DNA of 64,000 bases from Pandoraea pnomenusa (GCF_000767615.3 NZ_CP009553.3:1364001-1428000); one strand, 5' to 3'. Counted from the stretch's first letter, positions 16,641 to 26,679 are shown. A program made the numbers and translations. Notes: generated from the sequence alone by a model not told the origin.

Positions 16641-18104
16641 ATGTCAGCGGTAACGCTCACCCTAACGTTTTGCGATCTGTTCGAGCGCGATGTCGCGCTG
16701 CGGCTGCCGTTTCGCTTCGGCGTGCTCACCCTGCGCCACGCGACGCAGGCGTTCGTGCGCGTCGGCGTGCGTCTGGCCGACGGGCGCGAGGCCGTCGGCG
16801 CGGCCGCCGAACTCATGGTGCCGAAGTGGTTCGATAAGTCGCCTGCGCTGTCGGAGTCGCAGAACATCGAGCAACTGCGCGATTCGTTGCGGCTCGCGCG
16901 TCGCCTGGCGCTGGCCGACAACGCGCCGGCGACACCGTTCGGACGCTTCGAGCGGCAGTATCCCGCGCAACTTCGCGAAGCGGCGGCGCGTGAGGTGAAT
17001 CCGCTGGTAGCGTCGTTCGGCCTCGCACAGATCGACAAGGCGGTGCTCGACGGGGTCTGTCGGGCGCTGGGCGTGTCGTTCTTCGAGGCCATGCGGCGCA
17101 ACGTGCCGGGCCTGCGAGCCAGCCCGCTGGTTCCCGACCTGGATGGCTTCGACTTCGATGCCATGCTCGCGGATCTTCGGCCCGCGCGCACGCTCGCGCT
17201 GCGCCACACGGTCGGCATGGCGGACCGGCTGACCGACGACGTATACGCCGCGAAGGGCGCTGGCGATGGCAGCGATGTTGCCGAGACGCTTCCCGTCGAC
17301 GGCCTGCCAGCCACGCTCGAAGCCGTGGTGCGCGCTTACCGTCCGCGCGAGTTCAAGCTCAAGCTCGGCGGCGACGCCGGGCAGGACCGGGAACGTCTGG
17401 GCGCGATCGCCGCGTTGCTCGCCCGGCAATGCCCGGACTACCGGGTCACGCTCGACGGCAACGAACAGTACAGCGACGCCGCGACATTCCTCGCGTTCTG
17501 GCAGGCGTTGCAAATCGACCCACGATCGGCCGATCTTGCACGCCGAGTGCGTTACGTGGAGCAACCGCTCGCGCGCGGTGTGGCGTTGCGGCACCCGTTA
17601 GGCCCGCTCGCCAGCGCCGTGCCGATGATGATCGACGAGTCGGACGACACGCTCGATGCGTTCGCCGTCGCTCGCGATCTCGGCTATCGCGCGGTGTCGA
17701 GCAAGAGTTGCAAGGGGCTGTACAAGTCCATCGTCAATCGCGCGCGCTGCGAACAGTGGAATGCGCAGGCGGGTGTGCGCCGCTACTTCATGACGGCCGA
17801 AGACCTGACCTGCCAGGCCGGGCTGGCCGTGCAGCAGGACCTGGCACTGGCCGCGCTGATCGGGGTGACGCACGTCGAACGTAACGGGCATCACTATGTG
17901 GCGGGCATGCCGGGGGCAGACGCGGCGGAACAGCGTGCCTTCGCGCAGGCGCACCCGACGCTGTATGCCTGGGATGCCCGGGCCGCTGCCCTGCGCCTGC
18001 GCGTCACGCAGGGGGACATCTCGCTCGCGGATTTGCACGGCGAGGGATTTGCTTCGCGCGCCATGCCTGACTGGCGCGCACTGCGGGAGATGCCGCCGCA
18101 CTGA
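16641..18104 (+). CDS. Enolase-superfamily (mandelate racemase/muconate lactonizing-like) protein
   Basis: 487-residue protein. The C-terminal barrel shows superfamily landmarks in order: K239-x-K241 (FKLKLGG), metal ligand D272 with N274 (LDGNEQY), E307 (YVEQPL), D332-E333 (IDESDD) and a lysine at K355 or K358 (SSKSCKG). Such enzymes abstract a proton alpha to a carboxylate (dehydration, racemisation, cycloisomerisation). It is longer than the usual ~370-400 residues, with an extended N-terminal cap. The specific reaction is not identifiable. It follows the transporter ATPase by 82 bp and is probably in the same TetR-controlled unit. Confidence 0.78.
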   Translation: MSAVTLTLTFCDLFERDVALRLPFRFGVLTLRHATQAFVRVGVRLADGREAVGAAAELMVPKWFDKSPALSESQNIEQLRDSLRLARRLALADNAPATPFGRFERQYPAQLREAAAREVNPLVASFGLAQIDKAVLDGVCRALGVSFFEAMRRNVPGLRASPLVPDLDGFDFDAMLADLRPARTLALRHTVGMADRLTDDVYAAKGAGDGSDVAETLPVDGLPATLEAVVRAYRPREFKLKLGGDAGQDRERLGAIAALLARQCPDYRVTLDGNEQYSDAATFLAFWQALQIDPRSADLARRVRYVEQPLARGVALRHPLGPLASAVPMMIDESDDTLDAFAVARDLGYRAVSSKSCKGLYKSIVNRARCEQWNAQAGVRRYFMTAEDLTCQAGLAVQQDLALAALIGVTHVERNGHHYVAGMPGADAAEQRAFAQAHPTLYAWDARAAALRLRVTQGDISLADLHGEGFASRAMPDWRALREMPPH

Positions 18105-18142
18105 ACCATGATGGCGTCGCGGGCAAGCGGTGCGACGCTTTC

Positions 18143-18157
18143 ATAACAATTAGTTAT
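18143..18157. promoter_or_regulatory. AT-rich dyad before the second catabolic gene set
   Basis: ATAAC and GTTAT flank AATTA in an AT-rich island within otherwise GC-rich DNA, 138 bp before the Gfo/Idh/MocA gene. It may mark a promoter or operator of the 18295-21515 unit. It does not match the TetR element at 12813. Confidence 0.35.
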
Positions 18158-18294
18158 ACGAAATATTTGGCAGGGTATTCCGACCGGCGGTTTCGATGAC
18201 CGGCCCCGGAGGATTTCGAATCATTCCGAATCAGGTGGCATCGACGACGAATCGATAGGGCATCGCTACAAGGGAAGTCACAGGAGATTACGCA

Positions 18295-19458
18295 ATGGCA
18301 ACGCTTAGAATCGGCATCATCATGCACGGCGTGACCGGGCGCATGGGCATGAATCAGCATCTGATCCGCTCCATCGTGGAGATTCGCAAACAGGGCGGCG
18401 TGACGCTCGCCAATGGCGACCGGCTGTTGCCGGACCCGATTCTGGTCGGCCGCAACGCCGAGAGAATCGCGGCCCTCGCGCGTCAGTACGGTATCGAGCG
18501 TTGGAGCGTGGACCTCGACAAGGCGCTCGCCAACCCCGACGACACGGTGTTCTTCGACGCGGCAACGACGCAGGCGCGTCCCGCGCTGCTCAAGCGCGCC
18601 GTGCAGGCGGGCAAGCACATCTACTGCGAGAAGCCGGTCGCCACCAACCTCGCCGAAGCGCTGGATCTTTACCGGGCGGCGCGGGCCGCCGGCGTGAAGC
18701 ATGGCGTGGTGCAGGACAAGCTCTGGCTGCCGGGGCTGCGCAAGCTGCAACTGCTCAACGATGCGGGATTCTTCGGACAGGTGCTGTCCGTGCGCGGCGA
18801 GTTCGGCTACTGGGTGTTCGAGGGCGATCTGCAACCGACCCAGCGGCCGTCGTGGAATTATCGCAGCGAGGACGGCGGCGGCATCATCCTCGATATGCTC
18901 TGTCATTGGCGCTATGTGCTGGACAACGTCTTCGGCAAGGTCCGGAGCGTGTCGTGCCTGGGCGCCACGCACATCCCGCAGCGCTGGGACGAGCAGGGCA
19001 AGCCGTATCGCGCCACCGCCGACGACGCGGCCTATGCCACGTTCGAGCTCGAGAACGGCGTGATCGTGCAACTGAACAGTTCATGGTGCGTGCGCGTGCG
19101 TCGAGACGACCTCGTGACGTTCCAGGTTGACGGCACGCACGGCTCGGCGGTCGCCGGACTGACCGACTGCTGGACCCAGTCGCGCGTGAATACGCCCAAG
19201 CCGGTGTGGAATCCGGACGTGCGCCAGACGCACGATTTCTTCGACGACTGGGTGAAGGTGCCCGACACGACGGTCTACGACAATGCGTTCAAGGTGCAGT
19301 GGGAACTCTTCCTGCGCCACGTGGCTGGCGAGGGCGAGTTCCGTTGGAACCTGCTCGAAGGTGCGAAGGGCGTGCAGCTCGTCGAACTGGGGCTGCAAAG
19401 CTGGAAGGAGCGCCGCTGGCTCGACGTGCCGGAACTCACCGGTCGCGAAGGAGCGTAA
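18295..19458 (+). CDS. Gfo/Idh/MocA-family oxidoreductase
   Basis: 387-residue NAD(P)-dependent sugar or polyol dehydrogenase-like enzyme. The Rossmann segment is at the N terminus (LRIGIIMHGVTGRMGMNQH), and the family EKP motif with K113 is in YCEKPVATNLAEAL. The C-terminal alpha/beta domain includes GGGIILDMLCHWRYVLDNVF. It begins an apparent three-gene operon; the next gene starts 3 bp after its stop. The three together suggest stepwise oxidation, cleavage and isomerisation of a sugar-like compound; the substrate is unknown. Confidence 0.88.
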   Translation: MATLRIGIIMHGVTGRMGMNQHLIRSIVEIRKQGGVTLANGDRLLPDPILVGRNAERIAALARQYGIERWSVDLDKALANPDDTVFFDAATTQARPALLKRAVQAGKHIYCEKPVATNLAEALDLYRAARAAGVKHGVVQDKLWLPGLRKLQLLNDAGFFGQVLSVRGEFGYWVFEGDLQPTQRPSWNYRSEDGGGIILDMLCHWRYVLDNVFGKVRSVSCLGATHIPQRWDEQGKPYRATADDAAYATFELENGVIVQLNSSWCVRVRRDDLVTFQVDGTHGSAVAGLTDCWTQSRVNTPKPVWNPDVRQTHDFFDDWVKVPDTTVYDNAFKVQWELFLRHVAGEGEFRWNLLEGAKGVQLVELGLQSWKERRWLDVPELTGREGA

Positions 19459-19461
19459 GTC

Positions 19462-20631
19462 ATGGCACCCACGCTCAAGTTGGTCGATCGCGACGGGCAG
19501 CTCGTGCCGTTTACCGTGCGCACGGAACGCACGTGGCGGCCGAGCCCGTCGCCGAGGATGAATCGCATCGCCTACTCCGCCGCGCACGTGGTCGCCGACC
19601 CCCGCTCGAGCGCCGATCCGTGGCTGACGGCGGCGCTCGATTGGGAGGCGACGCTGGCTTATCGGGAGCGCCTGTTTTCGTTGGGGCTCGGTGTGGCCGA
19701 GGCGATGGACACGGCGCAGCGCGGCATGGGGCTCGACTGGCCGACGTCGCTCGAATTGATCCGGCGCAGCGTGGCACAGGCGAAGGGGCATCCGGGGGCG
19801 CGCATCGCCTGCGGCGCCGGCACTGATCATCTGGCGCCGGCGCCGGGCCTCACGCTCGATGACGTGATCCGCGCCTACGAGGAGCAGGTCGAGGCCGTAG
19901 AGGCGGCGGGCGGCCGCATCATTCTGATGGCCAGCCGCGCGCTCGCGGCACTCGCGAAAGGGCCGGACGATTATCTGCGCGTGTACGAGCGGATTCTGCG
20001 TCAGGTGCGCGAGCCGGTGATTTTGCACTGGCTCGGCGAAATGTTCGATCCGGCACTTGCGGGCTATTGGGGACATGAAGATACCGATCGGGCCATGGAC
20101 GTCTGTCTGCAAGCGATCGCGGCACAGCCCGAAAAGGTTGATGGCATCAAGATATCGTTGCTCGACAAGGACAAGGAAATTGCGATGCGGCGCCGTCTGC
20201 CCAAGGGGGTACGTATGTATACGGGCGACGATTTCAACTACGCGGAACTGATCGCGGGCGATGCCCAGGGGCATTCGGACGCCTTGCTCGGGATTTTCGA
20301 TGCCATCGCGCCCGCAGCGTCGGCCGCGCTCGACGCACTCGGTCGGGGCGACCGCGCAACGTTCGATGCCATTCTGGCGCCGACCGTGCCGTTGTCGCGC
20401 CACATCTTCGCGGCACCCACGCGTTTCTACAAGTCGGGGGTGGTGTTCATGGCCTGGATCAATGGACATCAGGATCACTTCGCCATGATCGGCGGGCAGC
20501 AAAGTGCGCGCAGTCTCTGGCACTACTGCGAGCTGTTCCGGCTGGCGACCGCCGCGCAATTGATCGAAGACCCTGCGCTGGCCACCTATCGCATGAAGTT
20601 GTGGCTCGCCGTGAACGGGGTGGAAGCATGA
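19462..20631 (+). CDS. DUF993 protein, dihydrodipicolinate-synthase-like fold
   Basis: 389-residue protein of the DUF993 family, which is annotated as related to class I aldolases of the DapA/NAL type. Segments such as VDGIKISLLDKDKEIAMRRR and MYTGDDFNYAELIAGDAQGH fit a TIM barrel with a candidate Schiff-base lysine (KIS). No reaction is known to me. It is tightly packed between a Gfo/Idh/MocA dehydrogenase and a sugar isomerase-like protein (4-bp ATGA overlap downstream), which suggests an aldolase or lyase step on an oxidised sugar. Confidence 0.8.
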   Translation: MAPTLKLVDRDGQLVPFTVRTERTWRPSPSPRMNRIAYSAAHVVADPRSSADPWLTAALDWEATLAYRERLFSLGLGVAEAMDTAQRGMGLDWPTSLELIRRSVAQAKGHPGARIACGAGTDHLAPAPGLTLDDVIRAYEEQVEAVEAAGGRIILMASRALAALAKGPDDYLRVYERILRQVREPVILHWLGEMFDPALAGYWGHEDTDRAMDVCLQAIAAQPEKVDGIKISLLDKDKEIAMRRRLPKGVRMYTGDDFNYAELIAGDAQGHSDALLGIFDAIAPAASAALDALGRGDRATFDAILAPTVPLSRHIFAAPTRFYKSGVVFMAWINGHQDHFAMIGGQQSARSLWHYCELFRLATAAQLIEDPALATYRMKLWLAVNGVEA

Positions 20632-21515
20632 GCGACGCGACGCGAGGGAATGGGCTCACGGCGGCGACGTCGGTCGCGCCGTATGTGCCGCCGCCGGCGC
20701 ACAAGCTGTCGATCAATACCGCGACGGTGCGCCAGCAGTGGAAGCTCGACGCCATCATCGACGGCATTGCCCGGCATGGCATTCGCGGGATTTCGCCCTG
20801 GCGCGACCAGGTGGCCGAGCTGGGACTGGCCGAAACGGCGCGCCGCATTCGCTCGCACGACCTGACCGTGACCGGCTATTGCCGCGGAGGGATGTTTCCC
20901 GCGGCGGACGCCGCAGGGCGACTGGCGGCGCGCGACGACAACCGGCGAGCGGTGGACGAAGCGTTGAGCCTGGGAGCGCAGTGTCTGGTGCTGGTCGTGG
21001 GCGGCCTGCCCGCGGGATCGAAGGACATCGCGGGCGCGCGTGATCAGGTGCGCGACGGTATCGCGGCGCTGCTCGATTACTCGCGCGGTGCGGGGATGCC
21101 GCTCGCCATCGAACCGCTGCACCCGATGTATGCCGCCGATCGTGCCTGCGTGAATTCGCTGGCACACGCCAACGATCTTTGCGACGAACTCGGCGACGAC
21201 GGGCTGGGCATCGCCGTCGATCTCTATCACGTGTGGTGGGACCCGCAACTCGCGGCGCAGATCGCGCGTGCGGGGAAGAAGCGATTGCTCGCGTTTCACA
21301 TCTGCGACTGGCTCGTGCCGACGTGCGACCTGTTGCTCGATCGGGGCATGATGGGCGACGGAGTGATCGATATTCCCGCCGCGCGCGCGCTGGTGGAGGC
21401 GCAAGGGTATGCCGGTATGCACGAGGTCGAGATATTTTCGTCGCATGACTGGTGGAAACGCCCGCCCGACGAGGTGCTCGAGACCTGCAGGGCGCGCCAT
21501 CTGACGTGTTGCTGA
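20628..21515 (+). CDS. Sugar phosphate isomerase/epimerase-like TIM-barrel protein
   Basis: 295-residue AP-endonuclease-2/xylose isomerase-like barrel. Likely metal ligands are the Glu in PLAIEPLHPMYA, the Asp/His in IAVDLYHVWWDP, His in LAFHICDW and Glu in GMHEVEIFSSHDWW. ATG 20628 overlaps the DUF993 stop (ATGA), so this start is preferred over the in-frame GTG 27 bp earlier. It is probably the last gene of the operon; a nested hairpin follows. Confidence 0.87.
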   Translation: MSDATRGNGLTAATSVAPYVPPPAHKLSINTATVRQQWKLDAIIDGIARHGIRGISPWRDQVAELGLAETARRIRSHDLTVTGYCRGGMFPAADAAGRLAARDDNRRAVDEALSLGAQCLVLVVGGLPAGSKDIAGARDQVRDGIAALLDYSRGAGMPLAIEPLHPMYAADRACVNSLAHANDLCDELGDDGLGIAVDLYHVWWDPQLAAQIARAGKKRLLAFHICDWLVPTCDLLLDRGMMGDGVIDIPAARALVEAQGYAGMHEVEIFSSHDWWKRPPDEVLETCRARHLTCC

Positions 21516-21526
21516 GGATAGCGCGA

Positions 21527-21565
21527 CGGCAAGCGGATACCGCACGATGCGGGAACCGCTTGCCG
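21527..21565. terminator. Nested hairpin between convergent genes
   Basis: Outer arms CGGCAAGCGG and CCGCTTGCCG enclose an inner hairpin CCGCA-CGA-TGCGG. It lies 11 bp after the isomerase stop and about 120 bp from the end of the convergent gene, followed by GCGGCTTTCCTGTC. It is likely a terminator for the catabolic operon and possibly for both directions. Confidence 0.65.
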
Positions 21566-21670
21566 GCGGCTTTCCTGTCGGCTCGGCTATTTGCTTACCT
21601 GCTTGATCGCTTCCGCGCCTCTGGTTTCGGGGCGTGCAGGTATACGGGCATCCCCGATCGACGCTGGACC

Positions 21671-21694
21671 GCTCACCAGCTCACCAGCTCACCA
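21671..21694. repeat. Three tandem copies of GCTCACCA
   Basis: An 8-bp unit is repeated exactly three times just past, and overlapping, the 3' end of the beta-barrel-like gene on the - strand. It is a short slippage repeat with no evident function. Confidence 0.6.
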
Positions 21695-22432
21695 GCGTAT
21701 GGTGACCCCCGCCTGCACCGAGTGCGCGAGCGACGTGGGGTTCAGGCCGCGCTTGTAGCCCACGTCCAGATCGAGGTCTTTCGTCGGGCTGTAGATGGCG
21801 CCCACCAGCGCGTAGGCAGGCTTCGTCTGCGTGGAGGTGTCTGTGTTGGTGGCAATGCCGATGTCGGCGGCAAGCCGCAACTCGTCCGTCACGCTGAAGA
21901 GCACGGCCGTGGACGCGTTCCACAGATTCCGACGGTTGCCGATGCTGTTGTTGTTCCACGTGTAGCCCGCATTGGCCAGGAACGTCCAGCGATCCAGGTT
22001 GTATTGCATCAGCAGGTTCGCGCCGGTCGTCGCGCGGCCATTGCCCAGATTCCGCTCCTGGCTCGCCGTGGGCAACGTGACGAAGGGCTTCAGGCCGAGG
22101 CTCCATTGCGCCGTCTCGATGAAGCGCCATTTCGCCTGCAACGTCAGATCGGTCAAGCCGCTGGTCCAGCCGTCGCCGTCAGGGCGGGTTCGCTGGTAAG
22201 GTGCCTGGAGCGCTAGGTCGAGATTGGGCAGCACGCCGTAAGTAAGCGTGTTCGTCCACTGTTGTTGCCGGGCCGTGGGCAGCGTCAGCCACTCGCTGTT
22301 CAGTTCGAGCTGCCAGTTGCCGGTGTCCTGCGTACCGGTGTCGTCCGTGACCAGCGGGTTCGCGGCCTGGGCGGCGAGCGGTGCGAGGGCGGCGATTGTC
22401 ACGATCGCCGCCGGAATCACATACTTCTTCAT
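21689..22432 (-). CDS. Putative outer-membrane beta-barrel protein (Phenol_MetA_deg-like)
   Basis: 247-residue exported protein. A clear signal peptide (MKKYVIPAAIVTIAALAPLA, cleaved near AAQAANP) is followed by alternating beta-strand pattern typical of the transporter-like family often named 'MetA-pathway of phenol degradation' (GNWQLELNSEWLTLPTAR, LTLQAKWRFIETAQWSLGLK). It ends in an aromatic residue (TIRW), as outer-membrane barrels do. AGGAG precedes ATG 22432. Its substrate is unknown, and it stands alone between convergent and divergent neighbours. Confidence 0.78.
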   Translation of the reverse strand: MKKYVIPAAIVTIAALAPLAAQAANPLVTDDTGTQDTGNWQLELNSEWLTLPTARQQQWTNTLTYGVLPNLDLALQAPYQRTRPDGDGWTSGLTDLTLQAKWRFIETAQWSLGLKPFVTLPTASQERNLGNGRATTGANLLMQYNLDRWTFLANAGYTWNNNSIGNRRNLWNASTAVLFSVTDELRLAADIGIATNTDTSTQTKPAYALVGAIYSPTKDLDLDVGYKRGLNPTSLAHSVQAGVTIRW

Positions 22433-22711
22433 CGAAAGCTCCTGCGCAGACGTCCGCCTCGATGCGAACGCCGGGAAATCCGTCGGGCGGATCGTACGGG
22501 CCGTCCATGACAACGTCAACCAGATATCGCCCGTCGCCCTGCGAGTGTGGCGATCGTGGGATTTTCACGCGGCGGCATTGCGCTTTCACAGGCGCTGTGA
22601 TCTGTCTCGAGGCGAGCCGGGAGCGGGCAGGTGGGCGCGGTGGTAGACTTCGCCCCCTTTTTTTGTGCAGACGCGCAGGTCGGACCGGCCTCGCGTCGAT
22701 GGCCGTCCTTC

Positions 22712-23170
22712 ATGCAATCCAGAAGTCATCTCATTTTCGGTATCGGCGCGACGTGGCTCATGCATCGCACCGGGTGGGCCGCCAGCGTCCACGCGTGGCC
22801 GTTGACGCTCGTCGGTGCGCTGCTGCCCGATATCGATCACCCAAAAAGCCTGCTGGGGCGGCGCATCGCGCCCGTTTCGTTCGCGATCTCCGGGGTGTTC
22901 GGTCACCGCGGTATGACGCATTCGCTGCTGCTGCCGCTGCTCATGCTGGCGGCATGCGTGTATCACTGGGGACGGATACCCCCCTGGATGCTCGCGCTAT
23001 GTGCGGGATATCTGTCGCATTTGCTCGCGGACTGGTTGACCCCGTCCGGTGTGCCGCTTTGCTGGCCGCTGCGAACGCGCTTTCGTTCGCCGCTCTATGT
23101 GACCACGGGCTCCGCCGCCGAGGGATGTGTGGCCGCGGCTCTCGCATTCGCCATGTGGCGTTGGTGGTGA
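22712..23170 (+). CDS. YdjM-like inner-membrane metal-dependent hydrolase
   Basis: 152-residue polytopic protein of the YdjM/DUF457 type. Family His/Asp features are SRSHLIFGIG, LLPDIDHPKSLLG, FGHRGMTHSLLLPLL and YLSHLLADWLTPSG. These line a probable metal site at the membrane. The ATG at 22712 starts exactly at the conserved MQSRSHL; the longer upstream frame is not typical. Physiological role unknown. Confidence 0.84.
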   Translation: MQSRSHLIFGIGATWLMHRTGWAASVHAWPLTLVGALLPDIDHPKSLLGRRIAPVSFAISGVFGHRGMTHSLLLPLLMLAACVYHWGRIPPWMLALCAGYLSHLLADWLTPSGVPLCWPLRTRFRSPLYVTTGSAAEGCVAAALAFAMWRWW

Positions 23171-23210
23171 GCGCTGGAGGGGGCGTCCTTTGGGTCGGCG
23201 GGGATAGGCT

Positions 23211-23255
23211 GGGGGAGTCGGGGGACGTCGGAGAGTCGGGGGAGTCGGGGAGTCG
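23211..23255. repeat. Degenerate tandem repeats of a GGGGAGTC-type unit
   Basis: About five imperfect copies of a unit like GGGGAGTCG lie between the YdjM-like and kinase genes. It is non-coding, with strong strand asymmetry (G-rich on the + strand), and may form G-tract structures. Confidence 0.55.
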
Positions 23256-23266
23256 CGGCCCGACGT

Positions 23267-24277
23267 TCAGCGCCAGACGAGCGGTGGTTCGTCCATCAGC
23301 GCGACCTGCTCGCGCAACTCCAGAATGCGATCCTGCCAGTAGCGTTGTGTGTTGAACCACGGGAAAGCTGCGGGGAACGCGGGGTCGTCCCAGCGGCGGG
23401 CCAACCAGGCGCTGTAGTGCAACAGGCGAAGCGTTCGCAGTGCTTCGGTCAGGTGGAGTTCACGGGGATTGAATTCCGCAAAGTCCTCGTAGCCGGAAAG
23501 CACTTCGTCAAGCTGGACGGTCATCTCCGCACGGGTGCCCGAGAGCAGCATCCACAAGTCCTGCATGGCGGGCGCCATGCATGTGTCGTCGAAGTCGACA
23601 AAATGCGGGCCTGCGTCCGTCCATAACACATTGCCTCCGTGGCAGTCGCCATGCACGCGCAGCAGTTTCACGTCTCCCGCCCGTTCGTAGGCGCGGGCTA
23701 CGCCGTCGAGCGCCAAGTCGGCGATGGCGCGCCATGCGTCCCGCAGGTCGCGTGGGATGAAGTCGCTTGACCACAGGTAATCGATCGGCGCGCGGCCGTA
23801 GCTGACGATGTCCAGCGTCAGGCGGTGAGCGAAGGGCTGCACGGCACCCACGGCGTGGATGCGGCCGAGGAAGCGTCCGAGCCAGTTCAGCGTGTCCGGA
23901 TCCTGCAACTCGGGGGCGCGTCCGCCGCGACGCGGAAAGAGGGCGAAGCGAAAGCCATCGAAACGATGCAAGGTGCGTCCCCCGATGACGAGCGGCGCGA
24001 CCACGGGAATTTCATTGTCGGCGAGCGTTTGGGTGAAGGCATGCTCTTCCAGAATGGCCTCGTCGGTCCAGCGCTCCGGACGATAGAACTTGGCGATCAG
24101 CGGCGGGCCGTCTTCCATCCCTACCTGATAGACGCGGTTCTCGTAACTATTGAGCGCGAGCAGACGCCCATCGCTGAAACTTCCCAGTTGCTCGACGGCG
24201 GCAATGACAGTGTCGGGCAGCAAGGCGGAGAAGGGATGGGCATGGCCGTCGCCGGCGTGCGGGAGTTCGGTGTTCAT
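23267..24277 (-). CDS. srkA: Stress response serine/threonine kinase (SrkA/YihE family)
   Basis: 336-residue protein kinase-like enzyme. The ATP-binding lobe includes SYENRVYQVGMEDGPPLIAK and KFYRPERWTDEAILEEHAFT. The catalytic loop is HGDCHGGNVLW and the metal-binding motif FVDFDDTCMAPA. In E. coli the homologue counters the MazF/oxidative-stress death pathway. ATG 24277 (MNTELPH) is used; the frame continues far upstream into the rrn leader but without recognisable protein. Length fits the family. Confidence 0.9.
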   Translation of the reverse strand: MNTELPHAGDGHAHPFSALLPDTVIAAVEQLGSFSDGRLLALNSYENRVYQVGMEDGPPLIAKFYRPERWTDEAILEEHAFTQTLADNEIPVVAPLVIGGRTLHRFDGFRFALFPRRGGRAPELQDPDTLNWLGRFLGRIHAVGAVQPFAHRLTLDIVSYGRAPIDYLWSSDFIPRDLRDAWRAIADLALDGVARAYERAGDVKLLRVHGDCHGGNVLWTDAGPHFVDFDDTCMAPAMQDLWMLLSGTRAEMTVQLDEVLSGYEDFAEFNPRELHLTEALRTLRLLHYSAWLARRWDDPAFPAAFPWFNTQRYWQDRILELREQVALMDEPPLVWR

Positions 24278-24416
24278 GTTCGCTATTGTGCCAAAGGCGT
24301 TGACGGCGGCGTGGGCTTTGGGGCGCCCCGTGTGTATATATATGTGGGCCGCCCCTGATGTTTGCGTCAGAGCGCACCTGAAATTGCAGCCCCGTAAAAA
24401 TAGTTTCACAAAAGGC

Positions 24417-24445
24417 TTGCGCGGTTGGGCGAACGTGACTAATAT
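24417..24445 (+). promoter_or_regulatory. rrn operon promoter P1
   Basis: TTGCGC and TAATAT are separated by exactly 17 bp. An A/T-rich stretch (GTAAAAATAGTTTCACAAAA) lies directly upstream, as an UP element would. The sequence after the -10 (CTCGTCTCTC) resembles that after the second promoter. Confidence 0.65.
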
Positions 24446-24579
24446 CTCGTCTCTCGCAACGACGGCGACGCAGCGAAAGCGGTGAAGCGGTTGGGGCGAC
24501 GGGCTGGAAAGCCCGGTGGTTGGTGGTTTTCGAGCAGGCGCGTCGCTACGGCGGCGAGCGAAGAAAGCGAAAAAAACTG

Positions 24580-24608
24580 TTGACGACGACGAGAAGCTGC
24601 GACATAAT
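24580..24608 (+). promoter_or_regulatory. rrn operon promoter P2
   Basis: TTGACG and CATAAT are separated by 17 bp, preceded by AAAAAACTG and followed by CTCACTTCTCTGCTGC. This is the closest to consensus in the rrn upstream region and probably the main promoter, 276 bp before mature 16S. Confidence 0.8.
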
Positions 24609-24692
24609 CTCACTTCTCTGCTGCTGATGCAGCGACGCAAAAAACGAAGCGACGGCGCGGTAAGTTGGCGACGAAGCGAAGTGCGATGCGAT

Positions 24693-24705
24693 TGATCTTT
24701 AAAAA
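24693..24705 (+). promoter_or_regulatory. boxA antitermination element of the 16S leader
   Basis: TGATCTTTAAAAA resembles the boxA consensus TGCTCTTTAACAA and lies in the leader between the promoters and 16S. It is expected to recruit NusB/S10 for ribosomal antitermination. Confidence 0.7.
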
Positions 24706-24883
24706 TTGAACAACCGATAAGTGTGGGCACTCGATGAATAGTGCGTCTGCTTCGGCAGATTAGCTTTAAATTTATTGAGGCTCACATAGTAATAGGTAAG
24801 TTAAGTAATTAACTTGTCAGCATACTTTGAGAGCGACCGGTTCTAGCGATTTATCGCGAAAAACCGAAAACAGTAACAGGTTT

Positions 24884-26418
<1,535 letters not shown>

Positions 26419-26479
26419 GAGCATGCACTGGAAGTTGAGTGTTCACGCTTATCGGTTGTTGACTGCGTAGATCTAAGTC

Positions 26480-26556
26480 GGGTCTGTAGCTCAGGTGGTT
26501 AGAGCACCGTCTTGATAAGGCGGGGGTCGAAGGTTCAAGTCCTTCCAGACCCACCA
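26480..26556 (+). tRNA. tRNA-Ile (anticodon GAT)
   Basis: 77 nt including encoded CCA, in the 16S-23S spacer. The acceptor stem is GGGTCTG/CAGACCC and the anticodon loop CTTGATAAGG. This is its standard spacer position. Confidence 0.97.
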
Positions 26557-26603
26557 AGCTTAACCACCGCCTGACCAAGTCGGCTGGTAAATGAGGCTTG
26601 ATA

Positions 26604-26679
26604 GGGGGCATAGCTCAGCTGGGAGAGCACCTGCTTTGCAAGCAGGGGGTCGTCGGTTCGATCCCGTCTGCCTCCACCA
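26604..26679 (+). tRNA. tRNA-Ala (anticodon TGC)
   Basis: 76 nt with encoded CCA. The acceptor stem is GGGGGCA/TGCCTCC (one G-U pair) and the anticodon loop CTTTGCAAG. It follows tRNA-Ile by 47 bp in the 16S-23S spacer. Confidence 0.97.

Noticed and set aside
24331..24356. TATATATAT tract upstream of the rrn operon as a promoter
   Set aside because: No properly spaced -35 was found; two better promoters lie closer to 16S.
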